Shown: positions 7,404 to 16,957 of the stretch, in pieces
How positions within the stretch are numbered: position 1 is the first letter of the stretch
Layout: each line of letters opens with the position of its first letter
Source: an uncultured Mycoplasmatota bacterium
Lineage (GTDB): Bacteria; Bacillota_I; Bacilli_A; RF39; UBA660
NCBI GenBank assembly: GCA_900553395.1
Contig: USDJ01000002.1
Coordinates: forward strand, 1-64,000
Length of the DNA: 64,000 bases
Direction: 5' to 3'
Program-made: the position numbers and the translations under genes
The notes under the pieces: generated by a model
Seen by the model: only the letters and a program-made list of their open reading frames with translations
The model's database searches: none
What the model was told of the DNA's origin: nothing

Positions 7404-9266
7404 TTATATATCACTTGTAAGTTTATCCCACTCTTTAGTTTTAGAGTCAGCTAAAGCTTCTAATTCCTCTATTTCTTTTTTTATAAGTGTTGATTTATTT
7501 ATATCCATATATACATCTTCATTCAATAATTCATTCTTTAATTGTTGAACTTTACTTTCTAATTTTTCTATTTCTCTTTCTAAAGACTTTATCTTTTTGT
7601 TTAAGTTAAAATCAATTACCTTCTTAACTTTTTTCTTTACTTCTTTTCCAGATTCACTAGTATCTTCTTTTTTCTTTTGTTCTAAATATTCTTTATAGCC
7701 ATAGTTATAAAGTGTGCTGCTACATTTTTCAAGGACTAATAATTTATTACATATATTATTAGTTAGATATCTATCGTGACTTACCATGATAATAGTGCCT
7801 TTATATTCTTTTAAAAGTTTCTCTATTCTTTCTTTACTGATAAGATCTAAATGATTTGTAGGTTCATCTAATATAAGTAAATTAGGTCTACTATTTAATA
7901 TTTTACATAAACTAACTCTAACTTTTTCTCCTCCAGATAAATCTTTAATTTTTTTAAAAACTTCATCTTTACTAAATTCAAATGCACCAAGTAAATTTCT
8001 AATTTCATTAGGGGTCATATATGGAAACGATTCATCTATTTCATCATAAACTGTATGTTCAAAGTTTAAATTTTCAAATTGTTGTGAAAAGTATCCGATA
8101 GTTACTCTATCACCAAATGCATATTTGCCACCCAATGGGTCTATAGCTCCAACTATAGTTTTAACAAAAGTACTTTTTCCTATACCATTATTACCAATTA
8201 TACCTAACTTATCTCCTCTTTCTATAGATAAGTTTATTTTGGTTAATACCCTATCATAACCTATAGATAAATTCTTTACCTTTAAAATGTCTCTATAGCA
8301 TCTTTCTTCAGGGCTAAAATTTATACTAAATGTTTTTGTATTTGAAGATGTTGGTTTACCTATAATAGTCATTCTCTCTATTTGCTTTAACTTTGACATA
8401 GCCATTTTAGCTTTTGTTGGCTTATATCTAAATTTATCAGCTATATCTTGTAACCTTTTTATCTCCTTTTGTTGAAACTCATAGTCTTTAAGCCATTTTA
8501 TATAATCTTCTTCTTTCTTTTTTACATAATAAGAATAATTACCCTCATATCTTTTAAGTATACCAAATTCAATATCATAAATAACGTTACAAACATTATC
8601 TAAAAACATTCTATCATGACTTACTACTATTATAGCCTTTTTGTAATTTTTTAAATATTCCTCTAACCATTCAATACTACTCATATCTAAATGATTTGTA
8701 GGTTCATCTAATATAAGTAAATCTGGACTAGATAAAATCAGATGAACAAGAGATAATTTAGTTAATTGACCTCCTGAAAATTCTCTTAATTTCTTAGTTT
8801 TATCTGATTCATTAAATCCAAACTTTTTTAAAGCAACTTCTATTTCTTTTTTATATTTATATCCACCATTATGTTCATATAGCGCTAACAATTCATCATA
8901 TTTATTAATAGTATTAGCATCATAATTAATACTAAGCTTTTTTTCTAATTTATCAATTGATAATTCTAGCTTTATTAAATCACTATACGCACTACTAATA
9001 TAATCAATCATTTTTAAATTAGGATCATCTATATTATTTTGTCTTACATATCCTATTTTAAAATTATTTGAACTTTCTATCTTCAATTCGTCATAACCAT
9101 TTTCAAGTTCATATTCACCAGTTATTGCTTTAAGAAGTGTCGTTTTGCCCGCACCATTTCTACCTACTAAGCCAATATGCTCGTTATTCTTAATGCAAAA
9201 ATTTATATCTTCAAGTATAGTATTACCATCTAGTGTAACACTACCATTACTAATTTTATAATACAC
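7404..9266 (-). CDS. ABC-F family ATPase (ribosome-associated)
   Basis: 620 aa with two complete ATP-binding cassettes and no membrane segment. Cassette 1 has Walker A GLVGRNGAGKTT, signature FSGGQLTKLSL and Walker B LLILDEPTNHLD. Cassette 2 has GIIGNNGIGKST, LSGGEKVRVSL and again LLILDEPTNHLD. The linker between them is a long charged helix pair (about 235-310), the P-site tRNA-interaction region of ABC-F proteins. A Lys/Glu-rich coiled coil ends the protein (about 540-615), as in YdiF/Uup-type members. These proteins act on the 70S E-site; housekeeping and antibiotic-protection members cannot be told apart here. The start is GTG with AGGTGA 6 bases before it. Confidence 0.9.
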   Translation of the reverse strand: MYYKISNGSVTLDGNTILEDINFCIKNNEHIGLVGRNGAGKTTLLKAITGEYELENGYDELKIESSNNFKIGYVRQNNIDDPNLKMIDYISSAYSDLIKLELSIDKLEKKLSINYDANTINKYDELLALYEHNGGYKYKKEIEVALKKFGFNESDKTKKLREFSGGQLTKLSLVHLILSSPDLLILDEPTNHLDMSSIEWLEEYLKNYKKAIIVVSHDRMFLDNVCNVIYDIEFGILKRYEGNYSYYVKKKEEDYIKWLKDYEFQQKEIKRLQDIADKFRYKPTKAKMAMSKLKQIERMTIIGKPTSSNTKTFSINFSPEERCYRDILKVKNLSIGYDRVLTKINLSIERGDKLGIIGNNGIGKSTFVKTIVGAIDPLGGKYAFGDRVTIGYFSQQFENLNFEHTVYDEIDESFPYMTPNEIRNLLGAFEFSKDEVFKKIKDLSGGEKVRVSLCKILNSRPNLLILDEPTNHLDLISKERIEKLLKEYKGTIIMVSHDRYLTNNICNKLLVLEKCSSTLYNYGYKEYLEQKKKEDTSESGKEVKKKVKKVIDFNLNKKIKSLEREIEKLESKVQQLKNELLNEDVYMDINKSTLIKKEIEELEALADSKTKEWDKLTSDI

Positions 9267-9366
9267 GGTATCACCTACTACATTTTATCATAAATTTTCT
9301 AAAGAGTCATTTAAATTATCTTAAATCGTGTTATAATATATTTAATGCAAATTAGGAGTATGATGT

Positions 9367-10005
9367 ATGAAAGAAAAAATAAAAAACTATATAAAAAACG
9401 ATCACAGCTTTGATAAATTAGCAATGTTTGGAATATTTTCTTTAATAATTGTAATAACAGGGGTATTTGGGTTCGTTTACGAATTTATATTCTATTATTT
9501 TAATAGTGGTATGAAAGAATTTTTTTGGAGAGGTGGCAACTTCTTACCTTGGATAAATATATATGCAACAGGATCAATTATGATATATATTTTATCTTAT
9601 AGATATAGAAAAAATCCTCTAAAGGTATTTTTAATAGCTTTTATATCAACAGGTATACTAGAACTCATCTCAGGATATGCCATGTACGTTATAAATGATG
9701 GTGTTAGATGTTGGGATTATAACAATGAAATATTAAACTTTGGAAATATTGGTGGATTTGTTTGTCTTAGAAGTGTATTATTTTTTGGTATATCAGCACT
9801 TTTACTCATGTACGTAATAGTTCCATTATGTTTTAATTTAGCAAATAAAATGAATAAAAAAGTATTTTTAATAATAAGCTTTACATTATGTTCAATAGTT
9901 CTTATAGATGAATTTTACAATTTAATATTTGCCAGACTATTTAATTTAAAAAGAGCATCAACAATATATAAAAAATTAGGATTTCATTATGTATATTTTA
10001 AATAA
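9367..10005 (+). CDS. CmpB-like (PF06541-type) putative ABC transporter permease
   Basis: 212 aa integral membrane protein with about five hydrophobic segments (near 18-45, 60-78, 85-110, 138-160, 168-190). The pattern ELISGYAMYVINDGVRCWDY followed by NFGNIGGFVCLRSVLFFGIS matches the conserved core of the PF06541 family, described as putative ABC transporter permeases. No partner ATPase gene is adjacent except the soluble ABC-F on the other strand, so the transport label is weak. A TATAAT at 9332-9337 and an AGGAG ribosome site precede the gene. It ends at a strong bidirectional terminator. Confidence 0.75.
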   Translation: MKEKIKNYIKNDHSFDKLAMFGIFSLIIVITGVFGFVYEFIFYYFNSGMKEFFWRGGNFLPWINIYATGSIMIYILSYRYRKNPLKVFLIAFISTGILELISGYAMYVINDGVRCWDYNNEILNFGNIGGFVCLRSVLFFGISALLLMYVIVPLCFNLANKMNKKVFLIISFTLCSIVLIDEFYNLIFARLFNLKRASTIYKKLGFHYVYFK

Positions 10006-10058
10006 AAAAGAATCCATTGAAGTAAACTATTTAGATTACTTCATATGGATTCTTTTTT
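10004..10058. terminator. Strong bidirectional terminator
   Basis: AAAAAAGAATCCAT (from 10005) pairs with ATGGATTCTTTTTT, with an inner GAAGTAA/TTACTTC stem. It serves the CmpB-like gene on plus and the broken beta-helix gene on minus; its right arm overlaps that gene's final stop at 10057-10059. Confidence 0.8.
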
Positions 10059-11750
10059 AATTTATAGATTTTTCATTTACATATAATTTATATCCATTAA
10101 AATTAATATTACTATTACTTGAATCACCATTTATAGTTCCTTCATAGTAAGAATTCTCTTTTAAATTCATAGAAAGTGTTGAAATAGAATCTATTACTAT
10201 ATTACCTATTGCATTTTGGTTTGTCATATTAAGAGTAACTTCCCCACCATTAGATCCCGAATTTCCCCAAGAATCTTCTTTAACTCTTAAAAAATACCTG
10301 TTTCTTCATTATTAATAATAGTATTATTTGTTACATAAAGTGTATCTCCTTTATTAGTAACTATCTTGCTATTAGTAGATGTAAATGATGCAGTACCTAG
10401 TAAAGCATCGCCACTCATTGATTGATATAAGAAAATATTTTTATATGTTGTTGATTGTCCATTTAATTTATTATTTGTATCAGTTAAAGTACAGTTATTG
10501 ATTGTAACTGAATTTTTTCCTTCGATGACAATACCCTATGATGCTTCTGATGTTAGTGTTGCATCATTTACTGTAACATCTGCAGTAGAATAAATAGTGG
10601 GAGATCCTTGACCTTTCGTTTTATATGTACCACAAGATACAGTAACTACTCCACCACCACGATCTGTTCTAATAGCGGCACTTGATGTTCCTGATGTTTC
10701 AATATCTAAATTATAAGCGTTCATAATTCCACCTGAATTATCTGCGTTAGTAATTATTTTAGAATCGCTAATAGTAGTAGTTGTTCCATCACCACTTGAA
10801 CTATCATTAGATAAAGAGCCACCATAACTAAATACACCATTTGCACCTGCAGCTGACGTAATTACAGTAATATTTTTTAAAGTTAAATTAGCTCCACTTT
10901 TAGCAAGGACTGCTGAGTTCATACCATAAAAACTAGTATTATCACCACCAGATGATGATCCTATTTTATTTACTGCAACATTAGAGATACTAACATCAAT
11001 ATCTCCATTTACTAAAATTGTAGTCTCATCTTCTTTAGTAGATTCAAATTTTCCTTCGCTAATTTCAGTATCTTCAGTAATTTCATTTTGAGATGAATAG
11101 TCTACCTTAAAGTTATTTTGCATATTATTTTTGACATCATCTTTATTATTTAAAAGATAATCCCTTGTAACTTTAAAACTTAAATAAGTTAACCCTGAAG
11201 TTAAAATTATAATTGATAAAATATTAATCATTACTTTATCTTTATTAACAAATGTCTCTTTAAATGTCTTTTTATTAAAATTAGACATAATTAAGTACAT
11301 TACTATACTAGATATTACTAATCCTTCTAGTGCAAATAATATATAATATATTAAAGAAGTACTATAACTACCACTCATTACAAATGGTTCACCTTTAGCA
11401 AAGTCATTACCTGGCATTTCATTTGGTGTACTATTATCACCATCTGGCTTTTCTGGAGGTTCTTCCATATTAGAATCTCCTTCTGGTTTTTCCGGTAGCT
11501 CTTTCATATTAGAATTATCGTCTGGTTTTTCTTCTTTCGAATCATTATTTTGTGATGGCTCGTTTAAATCACTAGGAAGTTTATCTTTAAAAGTTTCAGA
11601 ATCATTTACATTTGATATTTTATTTTTACTAGAAGAATGTTCTTTAGCACAGTTCATAGTAAAAATCACTAAACCACACATGAATATTAAAACTATAATC
11701 ATAATAATATTTTTTAAACTTCTCTTAATATTATCTACCAATCTTTCCAT
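10057..11750 (-). pseudogene. Disrupted carbohydrate-binding beta-helix membrane protein (Cthe_2159-like)
   Basis: The first 404 codons run from ATG 11750 to a TAG at 10538-10536. The same frame then continues (GIVIEGKNSVTINNCTLTD) to a second break at an A6 run (10289-10294). The adjacent frame carries on with LRVKEDSWGNSGSNGGEVTL to a TAA at 10057. Both extensions read as the missing C-terminal half of the same beta-helix. The N-terminus has a membrane segment (about 14-33), a Pro/Glu-rich tandem (PEKPEGDSNMEEPPEKPDGD), then two more membrane segments (about 130-155, 168-190). The helical part contains ATVNDATL-type turns of the Cthe_2159 carbohydrate-binding family. It is either a decayed gene or sequence errors at two places; readthrough is less likely. 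Confidence 0.8.
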
Positions 11751-11825
11751 ACATCTTATATAACTATTTTATTAAATAAACATTAAATATATTATACTAT
11801 AAAACTTTTAATTCATAAATAAAAA

Positions 11826-13217
11826 TTAATTATCTTTAGCGCTAATATTATAATTACTAGGCCCTTCTATAGAATGCCCATCTAAATTGAATCTAGATCC
11901 GTGGCAAGGACAGTCCCAGGTTTTTTCTACTTCATTAAATATTAGTTTACATCCCATATGTGGACAAGTTGTATATACTGTATGAGTACCATTTTCATCA
12001 GTGTAAGTAGCTACTTCCTTACTATTAATAATAGAATATTTAATTTTTGAATTATATGTACTATTAGCTTTTATAATGCTAGATAAATTACCAGTAATAT
12101 TTGTAATAACATTAAGATTTAAACTTCTTTTAGGACTAAACAATTTTATATACTTATTGCTTCTCCCTAAAATTAAATCCGAAATTATTTTTCCAGATAA
12201 AATTCCATTAGTCATTCCCCAAGTGTTAAATCCAGTCGCTATTATCATGTTTTTTTTGATATATCCTACATATGGCATATAATCATTAGTAATAATATCT
12301 TTATTACTCCACAAATACTTTGGCTTTAAATTAAGATTATTTAAATCTGAAATTAAATTATCAAATTTATTTTTATAATCAAGAGTTTTATTTAACACAT
12401 GGCTACCATTTAAATAGATTAAATAGTTCTTATATGTCCTAAAAGAAATATATGGTGAAGAATAACTTATGGCTGATATACCATCTAATGAACATTTACT
12501 AGCACTCAAATATGATTTTTCAAGCTTTACTCTTATAGGAAAAAAATATGGTATATTAAAATATGGATAATGAGTAGCGATTATAACATATTTTGCTTTT
12601 ATAGTAGTATTTTCTGTTTTACAAATATATAAACCATTTTGTGACTTAATATCAATCACTTTAGTAGATTCATATATTGAAACATTACTAATCTTAGGTA
12701 ACAAGTTATATATATATTTTACGGGATTAAAAATATAGGTATCATTAACGCAGATAGAATAATTAGTATCTATAATAGGCATATTTTTTTCTTTAACTGA
12801 AATTTTATTTTTTAATAATAAATTATATATTTTTTTTATATCTATCTCATTATTATTAGTATTAAAAAGATAAGATTTAACCTTAGTAAAGTCACAATCT
12901 ATCTTTTCCTTTTCTATTATATTTTTTGCTATATTAATGGCATCTATCTGTGATTTTAAATATAAATCTTTATTCTTTACTTTTAATAATATATCTTGAA
13001 GATAAGTAAGTTTCCCAGTAGAATTAGCTGTAACTCCAAAACCTATCTTACTTTTTTCTACTAAGCAAACATTTAAATTACAATTATTCAAGTGATATGC
13101 AGCACTTACACCTGCTATTCCCCCACCTATTATTAATATATCTACAACTTTTTCCGATTTTAATTTATGATATTTTAAGTTTATATTTGTATCTTTCCAT
13201 ATGCTTATATTCTTCAT
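11826..13217 (-). CDS. FAD-dependent oxidoreductase with C-terminal Rieske domain (YhfW-like)
   Basis: 463 aa from ATG 13217. That start is chosen because AAAGGTGAT lies 3 bases before it; an upstream in-frame ATG at 13268 has no such site. The N-terminus has the dinucleotide-binding motif DILIIGGGIAGVSAAYHL. The middle follows the DadA/glycine-oxidase fold with a late ATGFNTWGMTNGILSG FAD contact. The last about 70 residues are a Rieske [2Fe-2S] domain with CPHMGC and CPCHGS ligands. The same fusion is known in B. subtilis YhfW. The substrate is unknown; electrons presumably pass from a reduced flavin to the cluster or the reverse. It stands alone between a pseudogene and an IS remnant. Confidence 0.88.
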   Translation of the reverse strand: MKNISIWKDTNINLKYHKLKSEKVVDILIIGGGIAGVSAAYHLNNCNLNVCLVEKSKIGFGVTANSTGKLTYLQDILLKVKNKDLYLKSQIDAINIAKNIIEKEKIDCDFTKVKSYLFNTNNNEIDIKKIYNLLLKNKISVKEKNMPIIDTNYSICVNDTYIFNPVKYIYNLLPKISNVSIYESTKVIDIKSQNGLYICKTENTTIKAKYVIIATHYPYFNIPYFFPIRVKLEKSYLSASKCSLDGISAISYSSPYISFRTYKNYLIYLNGSHVLNKTLDYKNKFDNLISDLNNLNLKPKYLWSNKDIITNDYMPYVGYIKKNMIIATGFNTWGMTNGILSGKIISDLILGRSNKYIKLFSPKRSLNLNVITNITGNLSSIIKANSTYNSKIKYSIINSKEVATYTDENGTHTVYTTCPHMGCKLIFNEVEKTWDCPCHGSRFNLDGHSIEGPSNYNISAKDN

Positions 13218-13289
13218 TTTATCACCTTTATTAATATCCTCATATAAATTAAAAAAATACTTATTCAAACAAAAAAATAGGTAAATCTG

Positions 13290-13530
13290 AAGTTGTCAAC
13301 AAAAAGTAGACACTAAAAAAGAATTTTTAGAACCCTAGTTGGTTTCTATACTCAACTGGGTTTTTATATTGCAATGCAAAACTTGTACGTGCTGAAACAT
13401 ACCAAATCTCTAATTATTTTATCTTTAATTAATTCTCTTAAGTATCTACGATTAATTTCATATTTATTTAGTATATACTTATTTTTTGGCCATTTATAAT
13501 ATCTTGATTTAGACACTTTTAATATTTTTT
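13290..13530 (-). mobile_element. Decayed IS3-family transposase remnant
   Basis: Two pieces of an orfB-type transposase survive in different minus-strand frames. The piece at about 13530-13410 reads KILKVSKSRYYKWPKNK then NKYEINRRYLRELI, the usual N-terminal SxSxYYKW region. The piece ending at a stop at 13327 reads RTSFALQYKNPVEYRNQLGF, the usual C-terminal SPVEYR region. The catalytic DDE middle is gone. A sequence TGTCAACAAAAAGTAGACAC (about 13295-13314) follows the stop and may be the insertion-sequence end. I could not find the opposite end. Confidence 0.65.
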
Positions 13531-13611
13531 AATATTGATTATGATAAAAATAAAAGCATACACTTTTTTGTGTACACTTTTATATTATAGCTTCAGTAAA
13601 TCTGATCTTTT

Positions 13612-13794
13612 TTATTCCATACCTTTTTCACTATTCGTCATAAGTATTAAACCAAGTAATACTGCAAAAGGTACAACAATCATTCCTAATGATTGCGCTA
13701 CTTTATTATCAAAATTAAGCAATATTTCACATATTATTATAGATAAAACCATAACCATAAAACATTTTTTTTGATTTCTTATTATTTTTTTCAT
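13612..13794 (-). CDS. Small two-pass membrane protein
   Basis: 60 aa from ATG 13794 (MKKIIRNQKK); a longer frame opens at 13884 but has no better ribosome site. Two hydrophobic segments are evident, about 11-28 (CFMVMVLSIIICEILL) and 35-55 (SLGMIVVPFAVLLGLILM). A good promoter lies upstream at 13840-13868. No family recognised. It sits between the IS remnant and topA, so it could be a passenger or a lone small protein. Confidence 0.45.
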   Translation of the reverse strand: MKKIIRNQKKCFMVMVLSIIICEILLNFDNKVAQSLGMIVVPFAVLLGLILMTNSEKGME

Positions 13795-13839
13795 AATATA
13801 TGCTTTCGCATTCGCCTTCCTTTTCTTTAGACGAGTGTT

Positions 13840-13868
13840 ATTATAACATATATTATAGAAAAAGTAAA
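13840..13868 (-). promoter_or_regulatory. Promoter of the small membrane protein
   Basis: Minus strand: TTTACT (13868-13863), 17-base spacer, TATAAT (13845-13840). Confidence 0.5.
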
Positions 13869-13911
13869 ATTCTAAAAAGTCCATTAATTACAAGGCTAAT
13901 TCAAGACTTTT

Positions 13912-15939
13912 TTATTTTTCATAATCACAGCTAGAGCAATGAATTGCTTTCTTTTTTTCAAGTAGCATATTGCCACATTCTGGACAAACCTCACCCGTTG
14001 GCTTATCCCAGTAAGCCTCTTTACAATTAGGATAGTTGTTACATCCATAAAAGATTTTTCCTCTTTTACTTTTTTTCTCTACTATTTTGCCATCACATTT
14101 AATACAGTCACAAATAGTAACTATTTTCTTCTCATCAGCTTTAATATATTTACATTTTGGAAAATTACTGCAAGCAACAAATTCTCCATACTTTCCTTTT
14201 CTAACTACTAAAGGATTTCCACATTCTGGACAATCTTCACCTGTCTTTAAAGCTTCTTTTTTTGGCATAGCATCAAATGCATTTTTAACACAAGGCTCAA
14301 ATTCATCGTAGAAATTTCTTAAAACCTTAACATAATCTTCTTTTCCCTCTGCGATTTCATCTAAATCATTTTCCATATTTGCAGTATACTCTACATTAAT
14401 TAAATGGCTAAAGAACTCTTGCAATTTATCAGTAATTTCAAATCCAACCTCAGTAGGCACAAATTTTTTTTCAACCAAATCTACATAACCACGTTTTTTT
14501 ATTAAATCGACTGTTGTTGCATATGTACTAGGTCTGCCTATTCCTAATTCTTCCATCTCTTTTATAAGCTTTGCTTCTGTATAACGAGGTTTTGGATTTG
14601 TAAAATGCTGCTCTTTTGTTATATCTTTAGAAGCTATTACACTTGAGTTATATTCTTCAAAAGGAGGAAGAGACTTATCTTTAGTATCCTCATAATCACT
14701 ATAGACTTTCAAATATCCATCAAAAGATATTATTTGTCCAGTAGCTTTAAATTGATAATTATTGTTATTTAAAATAACTGTAGTATTTATAGTAATTGCA
14801 CTCTTCATTAATGAAGCTAGAGCTCTATAATATATTAATCTATATAATTTAAATTCATCATTAGTCAAGAAAGGTTTAACAGACTCAGGAGTTCTATTTA
14901 TACTAGTTGGTCTAATACCTTCATGGGCATCTTGTACATTGTCTTTTTTCTTACTTATATGTACATTACCTATATATTTCTTCCCATACTTAGATTCTAT
15001 AAATTTATAAGTTGATGATATAAATTCTTCTGACAATCTAATAGAATCTGTACGCATATATGTAATTAAACCTACTGTTTCATCTTCTAATTCAATTCCT
15101 TCATATAACTTTTGAGCTATTTGCATAGTTTTTCTTGCGTTAAAGCCAAGTTTATTTGATGCGTCTTGTTGCAATGTACTAGTTGTAAAAGGAGGTTTTG
15201 ATTGTTTGTTTTTTTCCTTTTTATCTACACTTTCAATTTCAAAGACATTAGCCAAATTACTTATTACTTCATTTGCTTCTGCCTCATTATTTATTTTAAA
15301 TTCTTTATGATTATAATTAAATAATTCTGCACTAAATTCTGGAAATTCAGCTGTTATAGTCCAGTATTCTTCTGGAACAAAAGCCATTATTTCTCTTTCT
15401 CTATCAACTATTAGTTTTAGTGCTACACTTTGTACCCTACCAGCACTTACTCCATCTGTTTTAGATTGAATAAGTCTACTAAGTCTAAATCCTATTATTC
15501 TGTCTAATATTCTTCTTGTCTCTTGACTGTTTACTAAATTAGTATCTATTTTTCTTGAATGCTTAAAAGCATCAACTACTGTATTTTTTGTAATCTCATT
15601 AAATACTACCCTATCATAATCATTATCACTAAGGCCAAGCACATCTTTTAAATGCCAACTTATTGCCTCACCTTCACGGTCTGGGTCTGTAGCTAAAAAG
15701 ACATGATCTGAATTTTTTGCCTCTTTTTTTAATTCATCTATAACACTTTTCTTACCCTTAATTGTTATATAGTCTGGTTTAAAATCATTTTCTACATCAA
15801 CACCCAAACCATATTTTCCGTGTGTAGATAAATCTCTAACGTGTCCTTTACTTGACAAAACTTTATAACCATTACCTAAATATTTTTCAATTGGCTTAGT
15901 TTTACTTGGGGACTCTACAATAACTAGATTCTTAGCCAT
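13912..15939 (-). CDS. topA: DNA topoisomerase I (type IA)
   Basis: 675 aa, a normal length. The N-terminal Toprim domain has VIVESPSKTK (Glu9) and the acidic metal site DPDREGE (85-91). The active-site tyrosine is Tyr294 in GLITYMRTDSIRLS. Family motifs EEIGRPSTYA-like (ELGIGRPSTYATT) and SAGRVQSVAL are present. Three C-terminal zinc ribbons follow (CPECGNPLVV, CDCIKC and CPECGNMLLE), of which the second is atypical. It relaxes negative supercoils behind moving RNA polymerase through a 5'-phosphotyrosine intermediate. The ATG has GGAGATG in front. The usual neighbour dprA is not seen in this window. Confidence 0.97.
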   Translation of the reverse strand: MAKNLVIVESPSKTKPIEKYLGNGYKVLSSKGHVRDLSTHGKYGLGVDVENDFKPDYITIKGKKSVIDELKKEAKNSDHVFLATDPDREGEAISWHLKDVLGLSDNDYDRVVFNEITKNTVVDAFKHSRKIDTNLVNSQETRRILDRIIGFRLSRLIQSKTDGVSAGRVQSVALKLIVDREREIMAFVPEEYWTITAEFPEFSAELFNYNHKEFKINNEAEANEVISNLANVFEIESVDKKEKNKQSKPPFTTSTLQQDASNKLGFNARKTMQIAQKLYEGIELEDETVGLITYMRTDSIRLSEEFISSTYKFIESKYGKKYIGNVHISKKKDNVQDAHEGIRPTSINRTPESVKPFLTNDEFKLYRLIYYRALASLMKSAITINTTVILNNNNYQFKATGQIISFDGYLKVYSDYEDTKDKSLPPFEEYNSSVIASKDITKEQHFTNPKPRYTEAKLIKEMEELGIGRPSTYATTVDLIKKRGYVDLVEKKFVPTEVGFEITDKLQEFFSHLINVEYTANMENDLDEIAEGKEDYVKVLRNFYDEFEPCVKNAFDAMPKKEALKTGEDCPECGNPLVVRKGKYGEFVACSNFPKCKYIKADEKKIVTICDCIKCDGKIVEKKSKRGKIFYGCNNYPNCKEAYWDKPTGEVCPECGNMLLEKKKAIHCSSCDYEK

Positions 15940-16021
15940 AACACATCTCCTTTTTTCTATTTATAATTTATACACTATAAACTTTATTTTGTCAACTAAA
16001 TAATATAATATCACTATTTTT

Positions 16022-16957
16022 TCACTTTATACCATTTTCACATCTATTACCAAAACTATCTATTAACTTATTGTCTTTAAATATTTTTATAACTTCACAA
16101 TTATTAGGACATCCTTTACATTCATATCCTTTTGTTTCAAATTTTATATCATCAATATTTAAATCAAATGTTTTATTACTCTTATCTCTACTGGCAATAA
16201 TAGCTACTCCTATGGCACCCATCAAATGACTATTATCGTCTACTATAACATTAGTATTTAAGACCTCATTAAAATATTTTACTACTCCTTTATTTTTACT
16301 TACACCACCTTGAAATACAACAGGTTCACATATTTTTTTACCTTTACCTACATTATTTAAATAATTAAGAACTATACTTTTACATAAGCCAGCTACTATA
16401 TCTTCCTTAGAATATCCAAGCTGGGCTTTATGTATTAAGTCTGACTCTGCAAACACAGTACACCTTGCTGCTATTTTAACTGGATTTTTACTCTTTAAAG
16501 CTAGTGAACCAAAAGAAGAAATATCTATATCAAGTCTTTTTGCTTGACTAGATAAAAAAGCTCCAGTTCCTGCCGCACATAATGTGTTCATAGCATAATC
16601 TCTAATAATTCCGTTATCTATTATTATTATTTTTGAGTCTTGACCGCCTATTTCTAAAATCGTTTTACAATCTGGATAAAAATTAATGGTACCTGTTGCG
16701 TGAGCAATTATCTCATTTTTAACTACATTAGCACCCAACATAAGACCTATTAATTTTCTAGCACTTCCAGTTGTACCTATTCCACTCAAACTATAACCTT
16801 CTGGTATAGTTAGTGACTTTATCAATTTTTTTACTGCAGCTACTGGATTACCTTCAGTCCATATATAATTACTAGATAATATATTATAGTTAGAATCTAT
16901 GATAACACCTTTTGTAGAAATAGATCCTATATCAACTCCAAGAAAACATTTATTCAT
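16022..16957 (-). CDS. Acyl-CoA dehydratase activase-like ATPase (BadF/HgdC family)
   Basis: 311 aa ASKHA-type ATPase: phosphate loop GVDIGSISTKGVII, GGQDSKII and late GGVSKNKGVV. The two Cys that ligate the dimer-bridging [4Fe-4S] cluster in HgdC are present: Cys127 in NTLCAAGTGAFL and Cys166 in ARCTVFAESD. A C-terminal tail adds CKGCPNNC and a last NRCENG, a Cys cluster found in the long fused CoA-activase proteins and absent from plain HgdC. Such activases use ATP to fire a low-potential electron into a dehydratase or reductase partner. The gene overlaps its upstream neighbour by 8 bp and ends in TGA. The three genes 16022-18941 look like one split version of the large fused protein. Confidence 0.88.
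   Translation of the reverse strand: MNKCFLGVDIGSISTKGVIIDSNYNILSSNYIWTEGNPVAAVKKLIKSLTIPEGYSLSGIGTTGSARKLIGLMLGANVVKNEIIAHATGTINFYPDCKTILEIGGQDSKIIIIDNGIIRDYAMNTLCAAGTGAFLSSQAKRLDIDISSFGSLALKSKNPVKIAARCTVFAESDLIHKAQLGYSKEDIVAGLCKSIVLNYLNNVGKGKKICEPVVFQGGVSKNKGVVKYFNEVLNTNVIVDDNSHLMGAIGVAIIASRDKSNKTFDLNIDDIKFETKGYECKGCPNNCEVIKIFKDNKLIDSFGNRCENGIK

Noticed and set aside
13555..13590. Palindrome-like AAGTGTACACAAAAAAGTGTA as the second IS end
   Set aside because: It does not match the left-end sequence at 13295-13314, so it is not called an IS terminus.
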